A stretch of 64,000 nucleotides of DNA from Combretum micranthum (Eukaryota; Streptophyta; Magnoliopsida; Myrtales; Combretaceae). Made by a program: the position numbers and the translations under genes. This document shows, piece after piece, positions 46,176 through 64,000 of this stretch (positions within the stretch are counted from its first letter, which is position 1; each line of letters begins with the position of its first letter). The DNA lies in contig JAMXBD010004268.1 of NCBI GenBank assembly GCA_024138025.1, positions 1 to 64,000 on the forward strand. The letters are read 5' to 3'. The notes beneath the pieces are model-generated. The model did no database searches, had not been told where the DNA came from, and saw only the letters and a program-made list of their open reading frames with translations.

Positions 46176-48257
46176 ACCAACCAATGCGAATGCTCCAACC
46201 CCATCGTGATATGAATGAATCCAATTACAATTGAAGTCGAATATACATTAGCTCAATTCTTTTAGGTGACCAACAAGTATTCACAGACATTCATCATAGG
46301 ATACTAGCTAATCAGTCCATAGCTTAACACCCGGTTTCGATATTCCTTAAGTTCCATTTCACATATCAACAGTAGACAACATATATAATTTCCCATATAC
46401 CCCATCATGCATATACAATTTCTTTTTATCTTTGCCTACGCCACTAGTGCCACTACATTACAATCACGTTCATTAATTGAGAGTGGAAGTAAAACTCACT
46501 CGGCCATTGGACGCCGGTCTTTCTAATAGTAGTAGTCGGGAGGTAGGGTGTCGTCCTGCTCGGGATCACCTACCAAGCAAGAATAATTCTAATGAGATTC
46601 TCATTTTGTAACCAAATCAAACTATACATCTAAACTAGATGAATTCGGATTTCTCGCTATTTGCGGAAGTCCCGACTTAAAACGGCCATAACTTGGTCAT
46701 TTCAACTCGGAATTTCGCAAATTTTATATCGATCTCTATCTACTCGAAAGATCTATCTATTTCTAATATTAAATTCAAGTTTTGAAAATAGTAAAGTCAC
46801 GGAACAGTGGGATCAGATCTGTTCCGCAAATGTTCCAATCTCAAAAATTTGTTTTACTTTTGATAAGACATGTTCCTAGTTGATGATTCATGCATGAATG
46901 ATATGGGAATGAATTACTAATATGAATGCCATGTGATGAACTTAATATATGCATGGTCATAATAATTTTGTGAAATAAACTCTTACGAACTCTTAAGTGT
47001 TGGAAAATCCCCTAAAGGTTATTTCTAAGAAGGTAATTTTTTTCCACATTATACTCCTTAGGGTTTCTTTGACTTTTAATCTTGTAATCCACTTGGTATC
47101 TAACTAAAAATAAGTTCTCAAAGTCTATATTAATCATGGCCTTCATTCATGCATAAAAATTCCCATTTTCCATTTGGTAAACATGTCTTTGAACAAGCTT
47201 TTTGTAAAAATCCGAATTTTCTAAATTTCATTTTCTTGCATTTTTCTTAAGGGAAAACTTGTCTAATGCATTAAAAATTGAAGCTCCAACATATACATTA
47301 TCTAAGGACTTCATTTAGCTTATAAAAACATCCAATTTAGACTTAAATTCTAAGTGTTCTTGTAGGCATGAACCTAAATTACGAATTTGACTACACATCC
47401 ATATTTCCATATTTTCCATTCTAACTTTATTCCTTATTTTTACATTTCTATCATGTCTAACTCTCCTAAATTTATAAAAATCATTCCTTCAATATACCTA
47501 GTACACATACCCTTCATTTTTCTTATGAAACATGAGTTAAAAATTGATTTTGGGGGTTTTTAAAGTAGGGTTTCACTTTCATCCGAATTTCCAACATTTC
47601 ATATTTAACAAAACCTTTCCTTTTTCAATATTCTTGCTTCCCATATGTGAAGATCTACTATCTAACTTCTCTATACATGAACAAGACTACATTTTTATGA
47701 TCATCCAAGCATGGAAAACAAAATAACCCTATGATCATGCATGTGCATGAAGATGTGGATGTCTAAACTTTAGATCTACTATATATAATGCATGAATCAT
47801 GGATCTCATGGCATGAACAACAATATATATGCAAGATCTACACTTTTCATGCATGGACAAGTTGATATTTCAAACTAAACTCATTCAAAGACTAGATCCA
47901 CTTCTTATGATGGCTTGAGATTCTTGTAGTAGTGTTTTCATGTCCCTTGCTCATGCTCATTGGGATCTAAATGAGAAAACACACAAGAATGATCTTGCCA
48001 TAACAAGATTTGGGATGAACAAAGCCTAAAATCAACCTACCAATGGAGTCTTGACTTGAAAAAGAGAAGAAAACAAGTTGAATTGTGAGAGGGAGAGGGA
48101 GGGAAGATCACGGCACTAAAGGGAGAGTTTTTGCTCTTTTACAAAATTTGAAACAAGAAGAATGAGAGAGAGAGAGAATAATATGTATATATATGAAGTA
48201 AATTAGGGTTTAGCTATACAAAATGGAGTAAAAATAATTAAATGAAGAGGGAAACAA

Positions 48258-48276
48258 GGGGGGGGGGGGGGGGGGG
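48258..48276 (+). repeat. Poly-G run (19 G)
   Basis: An uninterrupted run of 19 G precedes CGCCGGCCACTCC in the solo LTR. Related LTRs have only short G-rich text here. Confidence 0.9.
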
Positions 48277-48890
48277 CGCCGGCCACTCCTTGTTGTGAGT
48301 GTTTGTGTGTTTTGAAAAATTGAAATTTTGTAATTTAGTTAATTAAAATGTAATAAATGTGATAATTATTTAAGAGACAAAATTTCTTGGAAAAGAAAAT
48401 TGAAATGAGTAGTTGTAAGGATGTAAGAATAGGGTATGGGTAGTGTGTAGTGTAGGTTGTACTTGTGAATAGTAGACAAGATATCTACTTTACCGGTTGT
48501 ACCGAAAACACGGGAAAAGCTATAACTGTAATTTTTATAGCTCGGAAAATTATAAAATTGATATTTTTGGAATCCTTATAAAATTACGGTTCTAATGAAT
48601 ATTCCGAATATTTTTCTGAATCCGTGGCCCGGGGCACGCTTTTCCGTAGTTGAGCTCGGGAAGGCTCGGAATTGAAAAATTCTCGAATTTAAAACTTTCA
48701 AAGGTTTAGAATGTACTTTTAAACAATAATTCAAATTCATTTACTTCATAATATTTATTTTATTATAAAACAGAAGGAAAGCCGGATTTAGGGTTTCTAG
48801 GCTTCACTCACTAGACTCAAACTGGACCGGATTAGGGTTTTGCTTCCAACTCCCGGGGTTTCTTGACTACTGAGTATACCGGGGTTTACA

Positions 48891-49396
48891 ATAACTCATA
48901 TAGAAAATAAAAGACATAGATAGTTAAATAAGCATATATACATAAGAACAAAAATTTGGAAGTCTTAGCTTGCATCAAGGCTTTCCGAAACTTAGAATTA
49001 GACAAGTTCCATAAAAAAGAAAAGAAAAGCATAAGAAAGCTTAATGAAAAGAAAAAGAAGAAAATTGTGGAAGTCTTAGATTTTTATTCAAGTCTTCCCG
49101 AAACTTAGAGATGGATAAGTCCCATAAAAAAAAAAGCAAGAAAATAATAAAAAAAATCATGGGAGTCTTAGATTCATGTAAAGACTCCCTAGACTTAGAT
49201 TATGGACAAGTCCTAAAAATGTTTTGACTTGATAACTTGATGAGGACAAGTCTAAGACTAGAATGACTAGTCTTTAAGACATGAACAAGTTGTTGTCTTC
49301 CATAATTTCTCCCCTAGCATAATACTCATGGCGTTTTAGAAATTAAAAAAAAAAAACAAGGTGTTTATGTAATGTTAACATGAAGAATAGAGAGGG
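48891..49396 (-). repeat. Host gypsy LTR, piece 2 of 3
   Basis: The interrupted minus LTR continues here (TCAAGGCTTTCCGAAACTTAG, GGACAAGTCTAAGACTAG). It ends at a second solo LTR inserted in the opposite orientation. Confidence 0.8.
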
Positions 49397-50095
49397 TGTA
49401 AACCCCCAAAGTTTTATGATCGGTTAAGCTTAAACCCTAATCGGAAGGTCAACCGGAAACCCTAAAATCAACAAAACCCTAGTTAGATATAACATGAGTT
49501 TGGCAATCCCGTGTTCATAACCCTAAGTGAGTAAGTAAGTATTAGTACGTACAATAGTTCTTAATAACATAAGAAAGCTTAAAAATATCATATTAATAAA
49601 ACCGCTATTCGTTTTGAACCCAAATTGATACAATTTTCGAAAAAAGTGTCTCGGGGCTTGGCATAGTAAAAATTTTTCGGATATACCGTTAGACTCGTAA
49701 AAACATAAGGTTTTAAAAAATATTAGTTTTATAATTTTTTAGTAAGCAAAAATATCAAGTATTGTATTTATACGTGTATTTTCTTACTACTGGTACTTTA
49801 TTAGTCACATCTACTTTACATTACACTACTCACTACTCTTCTACACTATTCATTTATCTCTACTTTTTCTACCACCTACTCTTACACTCTACATATCTAT
49901 TATCTTTATTTTTTTATCTTTCTCATAACTTTATATCACATTTGTCTTACATATTATTACTCTTAATATACAAAATACAAAAAAATCACGTCTCTCTCTC
50001 TCCTTCTCCCCCTTGGCCAGCGCCTCTCTCTCCTCCCTCTCCATATTTCTTTTTCAATTTTTTTATTTAAATCACATAATTTCACTCCTCATTCC

Positions 50096-50105
50096 CTATA
50101 AATAA
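50096..50105 (+). promoter_or_regulatory. TATA box of plus solo LTR
   Basis: CTATAAATAA followed by CCCCC, about 700 bp into the LTR, at the position conserved in the minus copies. A CT-rich leader follows. Confidence 0.7.
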
Positions 50106-52109
50106 CCCCCATCCTCTTTCATTTTCTTCACACCTTCACTTCTACAAAATTACTCTCCAAAATTCTCTCTAAATTTCCTCTCAAACACTCTCCCAAAATT
50201 TCTTCTCAAAACTTTCTTCTACTCATACCAACACTACTACCATTCCTACTTTAGGTAAGAAATCTTCTCCAATCTCTCTTACCACGTCATGTAATTTACA
50301 TGACCATGGTGTGAGTTTCCTAAACTTATTGTTATGGAAGCTACACTATGTTCATGTATTGTTCTTGTTCATGAACTTCCATAATTATATTTTTATGTTG
50401 ATTTTATATCTTGTTCATATTATTGTTGATATTATGTTAACTTCTTATATATATCTAACTAAATATAATTATGTACCTATATATAATCTTTAGAGCATAT
50501 AAGCTCATTTGTTATTTATTTATTTTCAAGTTATGCAATTTATTTATTTATTTCATGTTGTTTTAAGACTAGTCTCTAGTCTTAGACTTGTCCCCATCAA
50601 GTCAAAATAATTTCCTTTCTTTTACTTTCTTTTCTTTTTGGGACTAGTTTTATTTTAGTATCGGGAGCCTTAAAGAGGCTAGGACTCCCAATGCTTGACT
50701 TTATTTTGTTATCTTAATTATATTGTTATTACAATTCTATTTTTGCTTGCTATTATTCTCATGTTCATACACCTAAAGGTTGTTGTCTAAACTTTAAAGC
50801 TTCAAATAAGCTTTTTTGCAAAAGGAGATTTTCTCACAAAAGAATGGTTCAATATGAAATTTAGCGTTTATGATTTAATAAAAGTAAATTCTTTTCAAAA
50901 CTTTAGGAAGAACTCACTATAATTTTGAAACTACCTTTATTTAGAAAAGCTTTTTCTTAAATCATCTCTATTAAATCGTTTTCCAAAAGAAGATGACTTT
51001 TAATATCAAAATGTTTTCCATAAAAACATAATATAAAGGAAAACCCATAAAAAGAAAATGAGAGTTTTTAAAACCAAGATTTTCCATATAGTAGTCAAAG
51101 GAAAATGTATATAAAAATAGGAAAAAGTGACCCTAGTTTCAAAAGGAAAAATAGAGAAAATTCATATTTATGGTCAAGTCACCAATGAAAATAGTAAAGT
51201 AAACATAAAATACTTTTAAAAATAAAGGAAACAAAAGATTCATTTTTAGAAAGATTTACAAAAAAGGATTTCTTATAAACCATAATTTTACAAACCTTCA
51301 ACTAACATTGTTTTTACTAAAAAGTTTTGTTGGACAACAAATACTTGAACTATGTGTGAGACATGAGCTATGTAACTATAAAGAGGAATTTTTCAACTAT
51401 ATAGATAACTAAGTATTTATCAAATGATTTGTGGATGATTTGAAGTTTGAAATAAATGTTTTGGGGACGGGAAATCTCGTGGTGAATCTGATCGTGGCTG
51501 TTTCGGAGCCCAAATGACCTAGTTTAATGAAAATAGTTTTAGAAACAGATATAACTTTTTGAGTAGGCAGAAATCGGTATATTATATGCGCTATTTCAAA
51601 CTAAAATGACCAAGTTATGGCCATTTTAAGTTAAAATTGCCTCCTATACGAAATTTGATGATCTTATAACATAGTTTTGACAAAGTACAATAGAATCAAC
51701 AAGAAATACTCATTGTGGGTATTCTTCTTGATTGGGCGATCCCAAGAAAGAGTATCTATATCCGAAGGATTACTTTGATTAGTGGATTGACCGATCGACT
51801 CATCCGTAAGAAGAAAGTATCGTCATGGCAATGTGAGTTTATTTCCTTAATTACTTTACTTGATTGTGCTTATAGTTTAGTTGTACTAGAATTAAGGAAA
51901 GGCAAATTGATATGTATGTAATATTTTTGAAAGAATTCTAAGGATATCGAGGCAGGAATTGATTGTAAGTAATCGTTTTGTTTTAGTGTAGAACTCAATA
52001 TGTCTGAAATTCTATGATCACCATAAATTGACATTAATTATGCTATGCTATTCTAACTAAATTGGTTTATGCATATCACATAGTAGGTCATATTGCATAG
52101 AGATCACTA

Positions 52110-52310
52110 ATCTTGCGGGAAAAGGTTAGTGGTACGGTTGTAAGGCCATAAACAATGCTTATCGGCTTTAAGCTAGAAGCATGGTACAAAGAGAAACGCT
52201 TAGCGGCATTATGCTCGAAGCAAAATACTAGGACGATGCTTATCGACTCTAAGTTAGAAGCATAATAACAAGGAACAATGTTTAGCAGCCATTGGCTCGA
52301 AGCATAATCT
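52110..52310 (+). repeat. Imperfect tandem repeat in LTR 3' part
   Basis: Alternating ATGCTTATCGGCTTTAAGCT-AGAAGCAT and CGCTTAGCGGCATTATGCTC-GAAGC blocks recur, about 33 bp per block and 66 bp per pair, for four to five blocks. Confidence 0.6.
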
Positions 52311-52916
52311 TTTAGCCTCTCCAAAACCCTAAATGGAGGGCATAAATCCATTCAACATATAGGTCCCGGAAAACTATATGTCTTTCTTGTGCATGTGCTT
52401 GTTGTATATCACTTGGATGCCTAAAAACTTGCTTGATTTTGATTACTCAAGTATTTATCTTTGGAAATAATTCTCACTAAGCTTGTTAGCTTATACCCCT
52501 ATAGATATCTTTTACAATTTAGCTATTTGTGGTTGAGGCCACGAGGATCTTGCAGCTAGGTATTTCCCTTTTTGGTTAAGGAATTTTTTTAGATAAAGTT
52601 TAGCATTAGTTTAGATGTAGACTTCATAAAAAATTCCTTGTAATAGATTATAGTATTTTGATGGGGGAATGCCCCTAAGACTTGTAAGACAATATTTATG
52701 AATGAATGAATATTATGATTTCCATTTCTTAATTTGTTATCGTATCTTCTTAAGCTTCATATTTCAAAGTATGATTCTCTAAAATTGTGAGAGCACGCCT
52801 TACACATAATATCAAGCTTATGGGAATTACTAAGATTATCATACTTAAACTTTAATATCAAGTATGGCGGACTGTTACGTTTATGGTACATTTTGGGGTG
52901 TGACAAAGGGTTTAGA

Positions 52917-53763
52917 TATTTACCTAAGATATATGATAATGGATGATAGATGAATGAAAGAAAAATTTTTGAAAAATTGTTTAGGAATGGGATGAGGGTT
53001 TCAGGCAATTTAGAGAGAAGAGATGATTTGTAAAGTGAATTTGGTAGAATTTTGTTATGGTTTGGAAAGTATGTGTAAGGAATGAAGGAGAAAAGAGGTA
53101 TTTATAGAGTTCTTAAGTGAAAATTAGAGTGAATAAAATTCATTGAAAAAGCAATAAAATAGATAAAGAGAGATGGATGGTGCTGGCCACATGAAGGAGA
53201 GAGGGAAAAAATTGATTTATTGTATTTTTGTAATGAAACGTAAGTAATTTGTAAGTTAAGTTATGTATAAATTAGTATTGGAAATGAAAAATGTGCAAAA
53301 TAAGTGTGCAAGGCTGTAAGGATAGGCGGTAAGAAAAAGTAGAGATAGTGAAATAGTAACGAATAGTAAACAAGACAAATTAATATCGGTAGTAAAGAAA
53401 ATATTTTTTAGGTACCGAAAAATTTTGAAACTGATATTTCATGAATCCTCATCTTATTAAGATTCTAAATATGTTATCAGATTATTTTCACCGTTTCATG
53501 TGTCGGGACTCTATTTTCAAAGACTGATATCATTAGGATTCGAAATGAATGAATTTTTGACGAATCTTATCTTTTTAAGTTATGTCACATTATTTCGGAC
53601 TATAATATAAGATTATCTTATTTCTATTGTTTTAAGAGTTCAAGTATGGGATTGCAGGATCTAGATTCACTAGAGCTAGTTAATGACCTAGTTGACTACT
53701 TAGGAGTCCAATTGACTTCTAGGGTTTATGCATAAAACCTATAATAAAATCTAGGGATTTACA
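52917..53763 (-). repeat. Host gypsy LTR, piece 3 of 3
   Basis: The interrupted minus LTR resumes after AAGGG and ends at TCTAGGGATTTACA (53763), the proper LTR edge. It carries the minus TATA box (53108-53099). Confidence 0.85.
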
Positions 53764-53926
53764 ACAAAATTGGTCAAGGCCTAAAATATCCGTGGTTGAG
53801 CCCTCGACCATGCCCTTGACAGGGACTGTCAATAAGTTTGTTTGCCTAAATAATTGGTCGAGCTCTAACACATCTTTTGTCAGCCCTCAACCATGCACTC
53901 GGCAGAGCCTGATTAGTAATAGTGGA

Positions 53927-54300
53927 TGATGTGGTATTACTTAAATCAAGATTTACTCATGGATCAGTCCACAGTGCTCTTGGCGCATGAACCAAAATGA
54001 CTAGATAGATTTAAATCTACTTTCCTATTGTATTATTGGATAGATTTAAATCTTTCCTTTATTAGTTACTTTCCTATCTTATCGTTCTGATAGAGATCGA
54101 TATTTTTGTTACTTTCCTATTCTTGTCTTTGGTTATCTTTCCTATTTTCAAGTCAAGAATTAGTATAAATAGAAAGTCTTGTTGATGTAACGGAAGAATT
54201 GATTTGATGAATAAAATTTTTTTCTCTTTGAGAAAACCCTAGTTCTTATCAATCATCTATGATTGTGGCAAATTTTACTCTTATCAATCTTTAGATTATA
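53927..54300 (+). repeat. Possible solo copia-like LTR
   Basis: TATAAATAGAAAG (54164), a GATGAATAAAA polyadenylation-like segment 40-50 bp downstream and an AACCCTAGTTCTTATCAATC tail have the layout of short copia LTRs. Edges and target duplication are not found. Confidence 0.3.
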
Positions 54301-55687
54301 GCAAGTTCAAACATTAATAAGTAGTTGTGAGTAATATCAACTTCTTGTTAGTGTTATATGCTTTTTTTACCTTCTTTGAGCGTGATTTCTAAGATATGTA
54401 AGATTCATTGTTACGTTATCCTTGTCTTTTGTGATGTCATAGTGCTTGTCCTCCTAGGCACATCACAAGGTCCAACGAATTCGGTTCCTTTATTTAGATG
54501 ACTTGAGGTGATTTGGCTTGATGGGCTTGGAGCATAGATTTTTGAATCAATTCACCACAACCAATTTCTCTCAAGTAGACCCATGCATGAAGGAGAATGA
54601 CTACTAGTCTTGACCCATTGTAAGCTTATTGATAAATATGAATTGTGTTTACTTCATCTCTTCCGTCAATTATTAAGATGCTTTGACGGTCGTCATTCAC
54701 TCCAAGTGCATATAAATATTCAACCACTTCTTATTTCCAACTTTTGGACTGAAAAATTAACAATGTTCCATATAGGAAACTCTACTCTCAAGGTTCAAAC
54801 AAGTAACTTAAGCGATTATCACTCCAACTGCTTAAAAACTACACAGGGTCTACTAAAACTCCTTTATTTCCTTTTTTTTCTATCACTTGTGCATTTAAGA
54901 TGTCAAGATTGTTTGTTCCTCTTCTCCATCATTTTTTAAGTCGTCTCACCAAGTGCCATCTTCTTGTCTACACATCGAAGTCACATGCAAGACACAAGAT
55001 ACGCATGAAACGTACGTGATGACATGAAGCAAAACGTTACGTCTATACTTTCTCTCATAGGAAACATGTGCTTTAAGTTTTGATTATGTAATAATTGATG
55101 AAGGGACGAAATTTTTTTTCATATTTGGAAACACTTCATGTAATTATTATAGTTAACTATGGAGTGTTGGATATTATGGTGAGTTGAAAATCTTTGAGGA
55201 GTTTATGATGATTTAATACTTGTGATGGTCAACATGGTGTGTTGAGAATTGGAGTGGAGATTGTGGTGTATCGAACAATTAGATGGAGAATGTGGTGTGT
55301 TTAAAATTTTGAATGGAGATCGTGTTGTATACGAAGGACATTGCTTTAATTAGGTAGGTAGTTGCACAATTTCTGGTTTAAATATACTTTTTATAGGCGA
55401 TTTGCACTATGATCGTATTTGATATAGCATTTAATCGAGTGTTGATACTGCCATAAGACTTGCAAATGCAAGCCGTGATTTTTCTGCGTTCTATCAAGAA
55501 AATCGCAGACGCAAGCTCCAATATTGTTGGCAAGCTGAAAATGAAAATTGAGGTTGAGGCTGTGATTAATAAATCACATTTTCATTGTGCCATTTCGGAA
55601 ATCAAATGAGTTGATGATCGAAACAATATCCTATCTTTTTATTTATGATGTAATTCACAAATTACTTCTGCCCGAAAAAAGATCACT

Positions 55688-55710
55688 TTATATATATATA
55701 TATATATAGT
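55688..55710. repeat. (TA)n microsatellite
   Basis: About 11 TA units between CACTT and GTGGC. Confidence 0.85.
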
Positions 55711-56942
55711 GGCAAACTCACCTATTTCTTTCAATGGAAACCTTGGAGTTTGCTCCAGTGGATCGAACATCCAAACAAGGGAAGGAGTGACCGATCAAGT
55801 TTATTTTGGTTCAAAGAAATGTTATGGCTTTGTTCGCATTTCTTTACGGAAGCTTGCACCAAAGTTTACCTCTTATTTGGCACCCGGTTCGACTCTTCTT
55901 TAAAGAACATCAAATTATGTGCATTTTTTCTTTAATTGTCCTTGCTTTGTACCCATCACCTAAGCTTCTCGGATTGTTTGTGATCTAAGGCAAATGTGCT
56001 AATGAAACATCAAAAACACATGAAGCAGGTTTAAACATGTAAAAATATACGTATACTCGTAAGCTATTAGTAGACTACTTCGAGCTCATCCGGCCATCAG
56101 AGGAAAGGAACCAAAAAATACAAAAAAAAAGGAGAGAGAAGAAGAAGAAGAGTGGAAACCCTAGCTTTTAAGTTACAAATATAAACTATACACTTTTTGG
56201 TTTTCTTTTCTTTCCTCACCCTTTTGGTTGTCCGTTGTTTCCAATACATTGATTCTGCTCAACCACTCTCAATTAAAATAGTTTTGACGAGCTAGCTAAG
56301 ATACAATCGACACTAACTGATTTGCTAGATCTTTGAACCATGATGCACTAAGGTATGTTTGCATAAAGTTTTGCAGTGCAAAAAGTTTCTATAGTACACT
56401 TAACCATGCAATCACTTTTATCACTTTTGCTTCCTTTTGTTACTCGACTCCCTGGCTTTCCAGGAAACTACACAAATTTTCAGATCATTCTATAAGTTAT
56501 CATATAAACATTATAGGCTTAAAATGAATATCCAGACCTCCAAAATCAACTAATCACCTTACTCTAACCATTACAGGGAGCTATCTACGTCCCCTTCTCG
56601 TTTTCATATTAAAGGATGTCAAATGAGAAATTATTTTATATAAGAACCCTATCATTATATTATAAGCCCTTCAGAATTGATTTCATTTGTTTCTTACTTT
56701 GCTGAAAAAGTCACATAGCCGTGGTCTCCTGGCTAAAGTTGCTCCGCAGAAATTACACAACAATTAGAAATTAAACCTAATGAATGCATTTCGGAAAATT
56801 GCATCGATGTTCCATTGCCTGCTTAATGAATACAAGATCCAGATGCAAAAAGAGAAGGCAATATTAATGAGCCATTTTTTTAAATGAACAAAAGTGTATG
56901 AAATGTTGAGGGGCAGCAGCAGACACTAGCACAAAACTGCTC

Positions 56943-64000
<7,058 letters not shown>

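Larger units (their letters stand above)
45458..48890 (-). repeat. Complete solo LTR with perfect 5-bp duplication
   Basis: Edges are TGTCACGCCCC (45458) and GGGGTTTACA (48890) on plus, the same as the full LTR at left. Identical ATAAC lies on both sides (45453-45457 and 48891-48895). No primer site or coding sequence is attached, so unequal recombination between the two LTRs of an inserted element removed the inside. It contains a three-copy short repeat (46092-46175) and a 19-base G run. Confidence 0.93.
49397..52916 (+). repeat. Complete solo LTR, plus orientation (3520 bp)
   Basis: It runs from TGTAAACCCCC to GGGGTGTGACA. Flanks are GAGGG (49392-49396) and AAGGG (52917-52921), a 5-bp duplication with one mismatch. 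It lacks primer site and coding sequence. TATA box CTATAAATAA is at 50096-50105. It gives the best complete reference for the family in plus orientation. Confidence 0.88.
53764..56942. other. Intergenic DNA
   Basis: No convincing gene. Features seen are a possible copia-like LTR remnant (53927-54300), a (TA)n run and 3' flanking DNA of NTRC. A 109-codon frame at 54610-54939 has no motif. Confidence 0.45.

Noticed and set aside
54610..54939. 109-codon frame right of the LTR nest
   Set aside because: Hydrophobic AT-rich composition without motif; no promoter or splice evidence.

Overview
The window is nuclear DNA of an angiosperm, most likely a eudicot; I cannot name the species. The evidence is a multi-exon chloroplast NTRC gene with GT-AG introns, plant LTR-retrotransposon lineages, plant DNA-transposon signatures and AT-rich intergenic DNA. 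Two host genes are supported: an intronless 504-codon membrane-anchored protein of unknown function (11403-12917, minus) and NADPH-thioredoxin reductase C (56943 to beyond 64000, minus). Almost everything else is transposable-element sequence.

Layout. Positions 1-8742 are the 5' part of a minus-strand Ty3/gypsy element, probably Tekay/Del-like, with a very long LTR (5204-8742) and a tRNA-iMet primer site; its 3' LTR lies off the left edge. At 8895-9245 is an LTR scrap of the same family in the other orientation. Positions 9246-17299 hold the 504-codon gene and several small DNA elements, including an 802-bp hAT-type element with an 8-bp target duplication. Positions 17309-20614 are a 3.3-kb Mutator-like element: a 9-bp duplication (AATATTAGC), 224-bp terminal inverted repeats, five near-perfect 23-nt palindromes at each end, and a broken plant mobile domain (PMD) gene as cargo. 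Positions 22890-32002 are a decayed Tat/Ogre-type Ty3/gypsy element with an extra ORF1, gag, protease, a probable intron, RT and two RNase H domains, cut by a Ty1/copia element (32003-about 36935, minus) that has lost its 5' end.

Positions 36930-53763 are a nest of LTRs from the same long-LTR gypsy family, without coding regions. It contains a solo LTR with a perfect 5-bp duplication (45458-48890, minus) and an opposite-strand solo LTR (49397-52916, plus), both inserted in a third LTR (45075-53763). Positions 53764-56942 are intergenic, and NTRC fills the right end.

The most striking object is the palindrome-studded PMD-carrying element. The second is a pair of 2-nt deletions in NTRC coding exons, which either break a normally essential plastid redox enzyme or reveal uncorrected assembly indels. 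The same kind of small indel is frequent in the transposon ORFs, so frame breaks across the window need caution.
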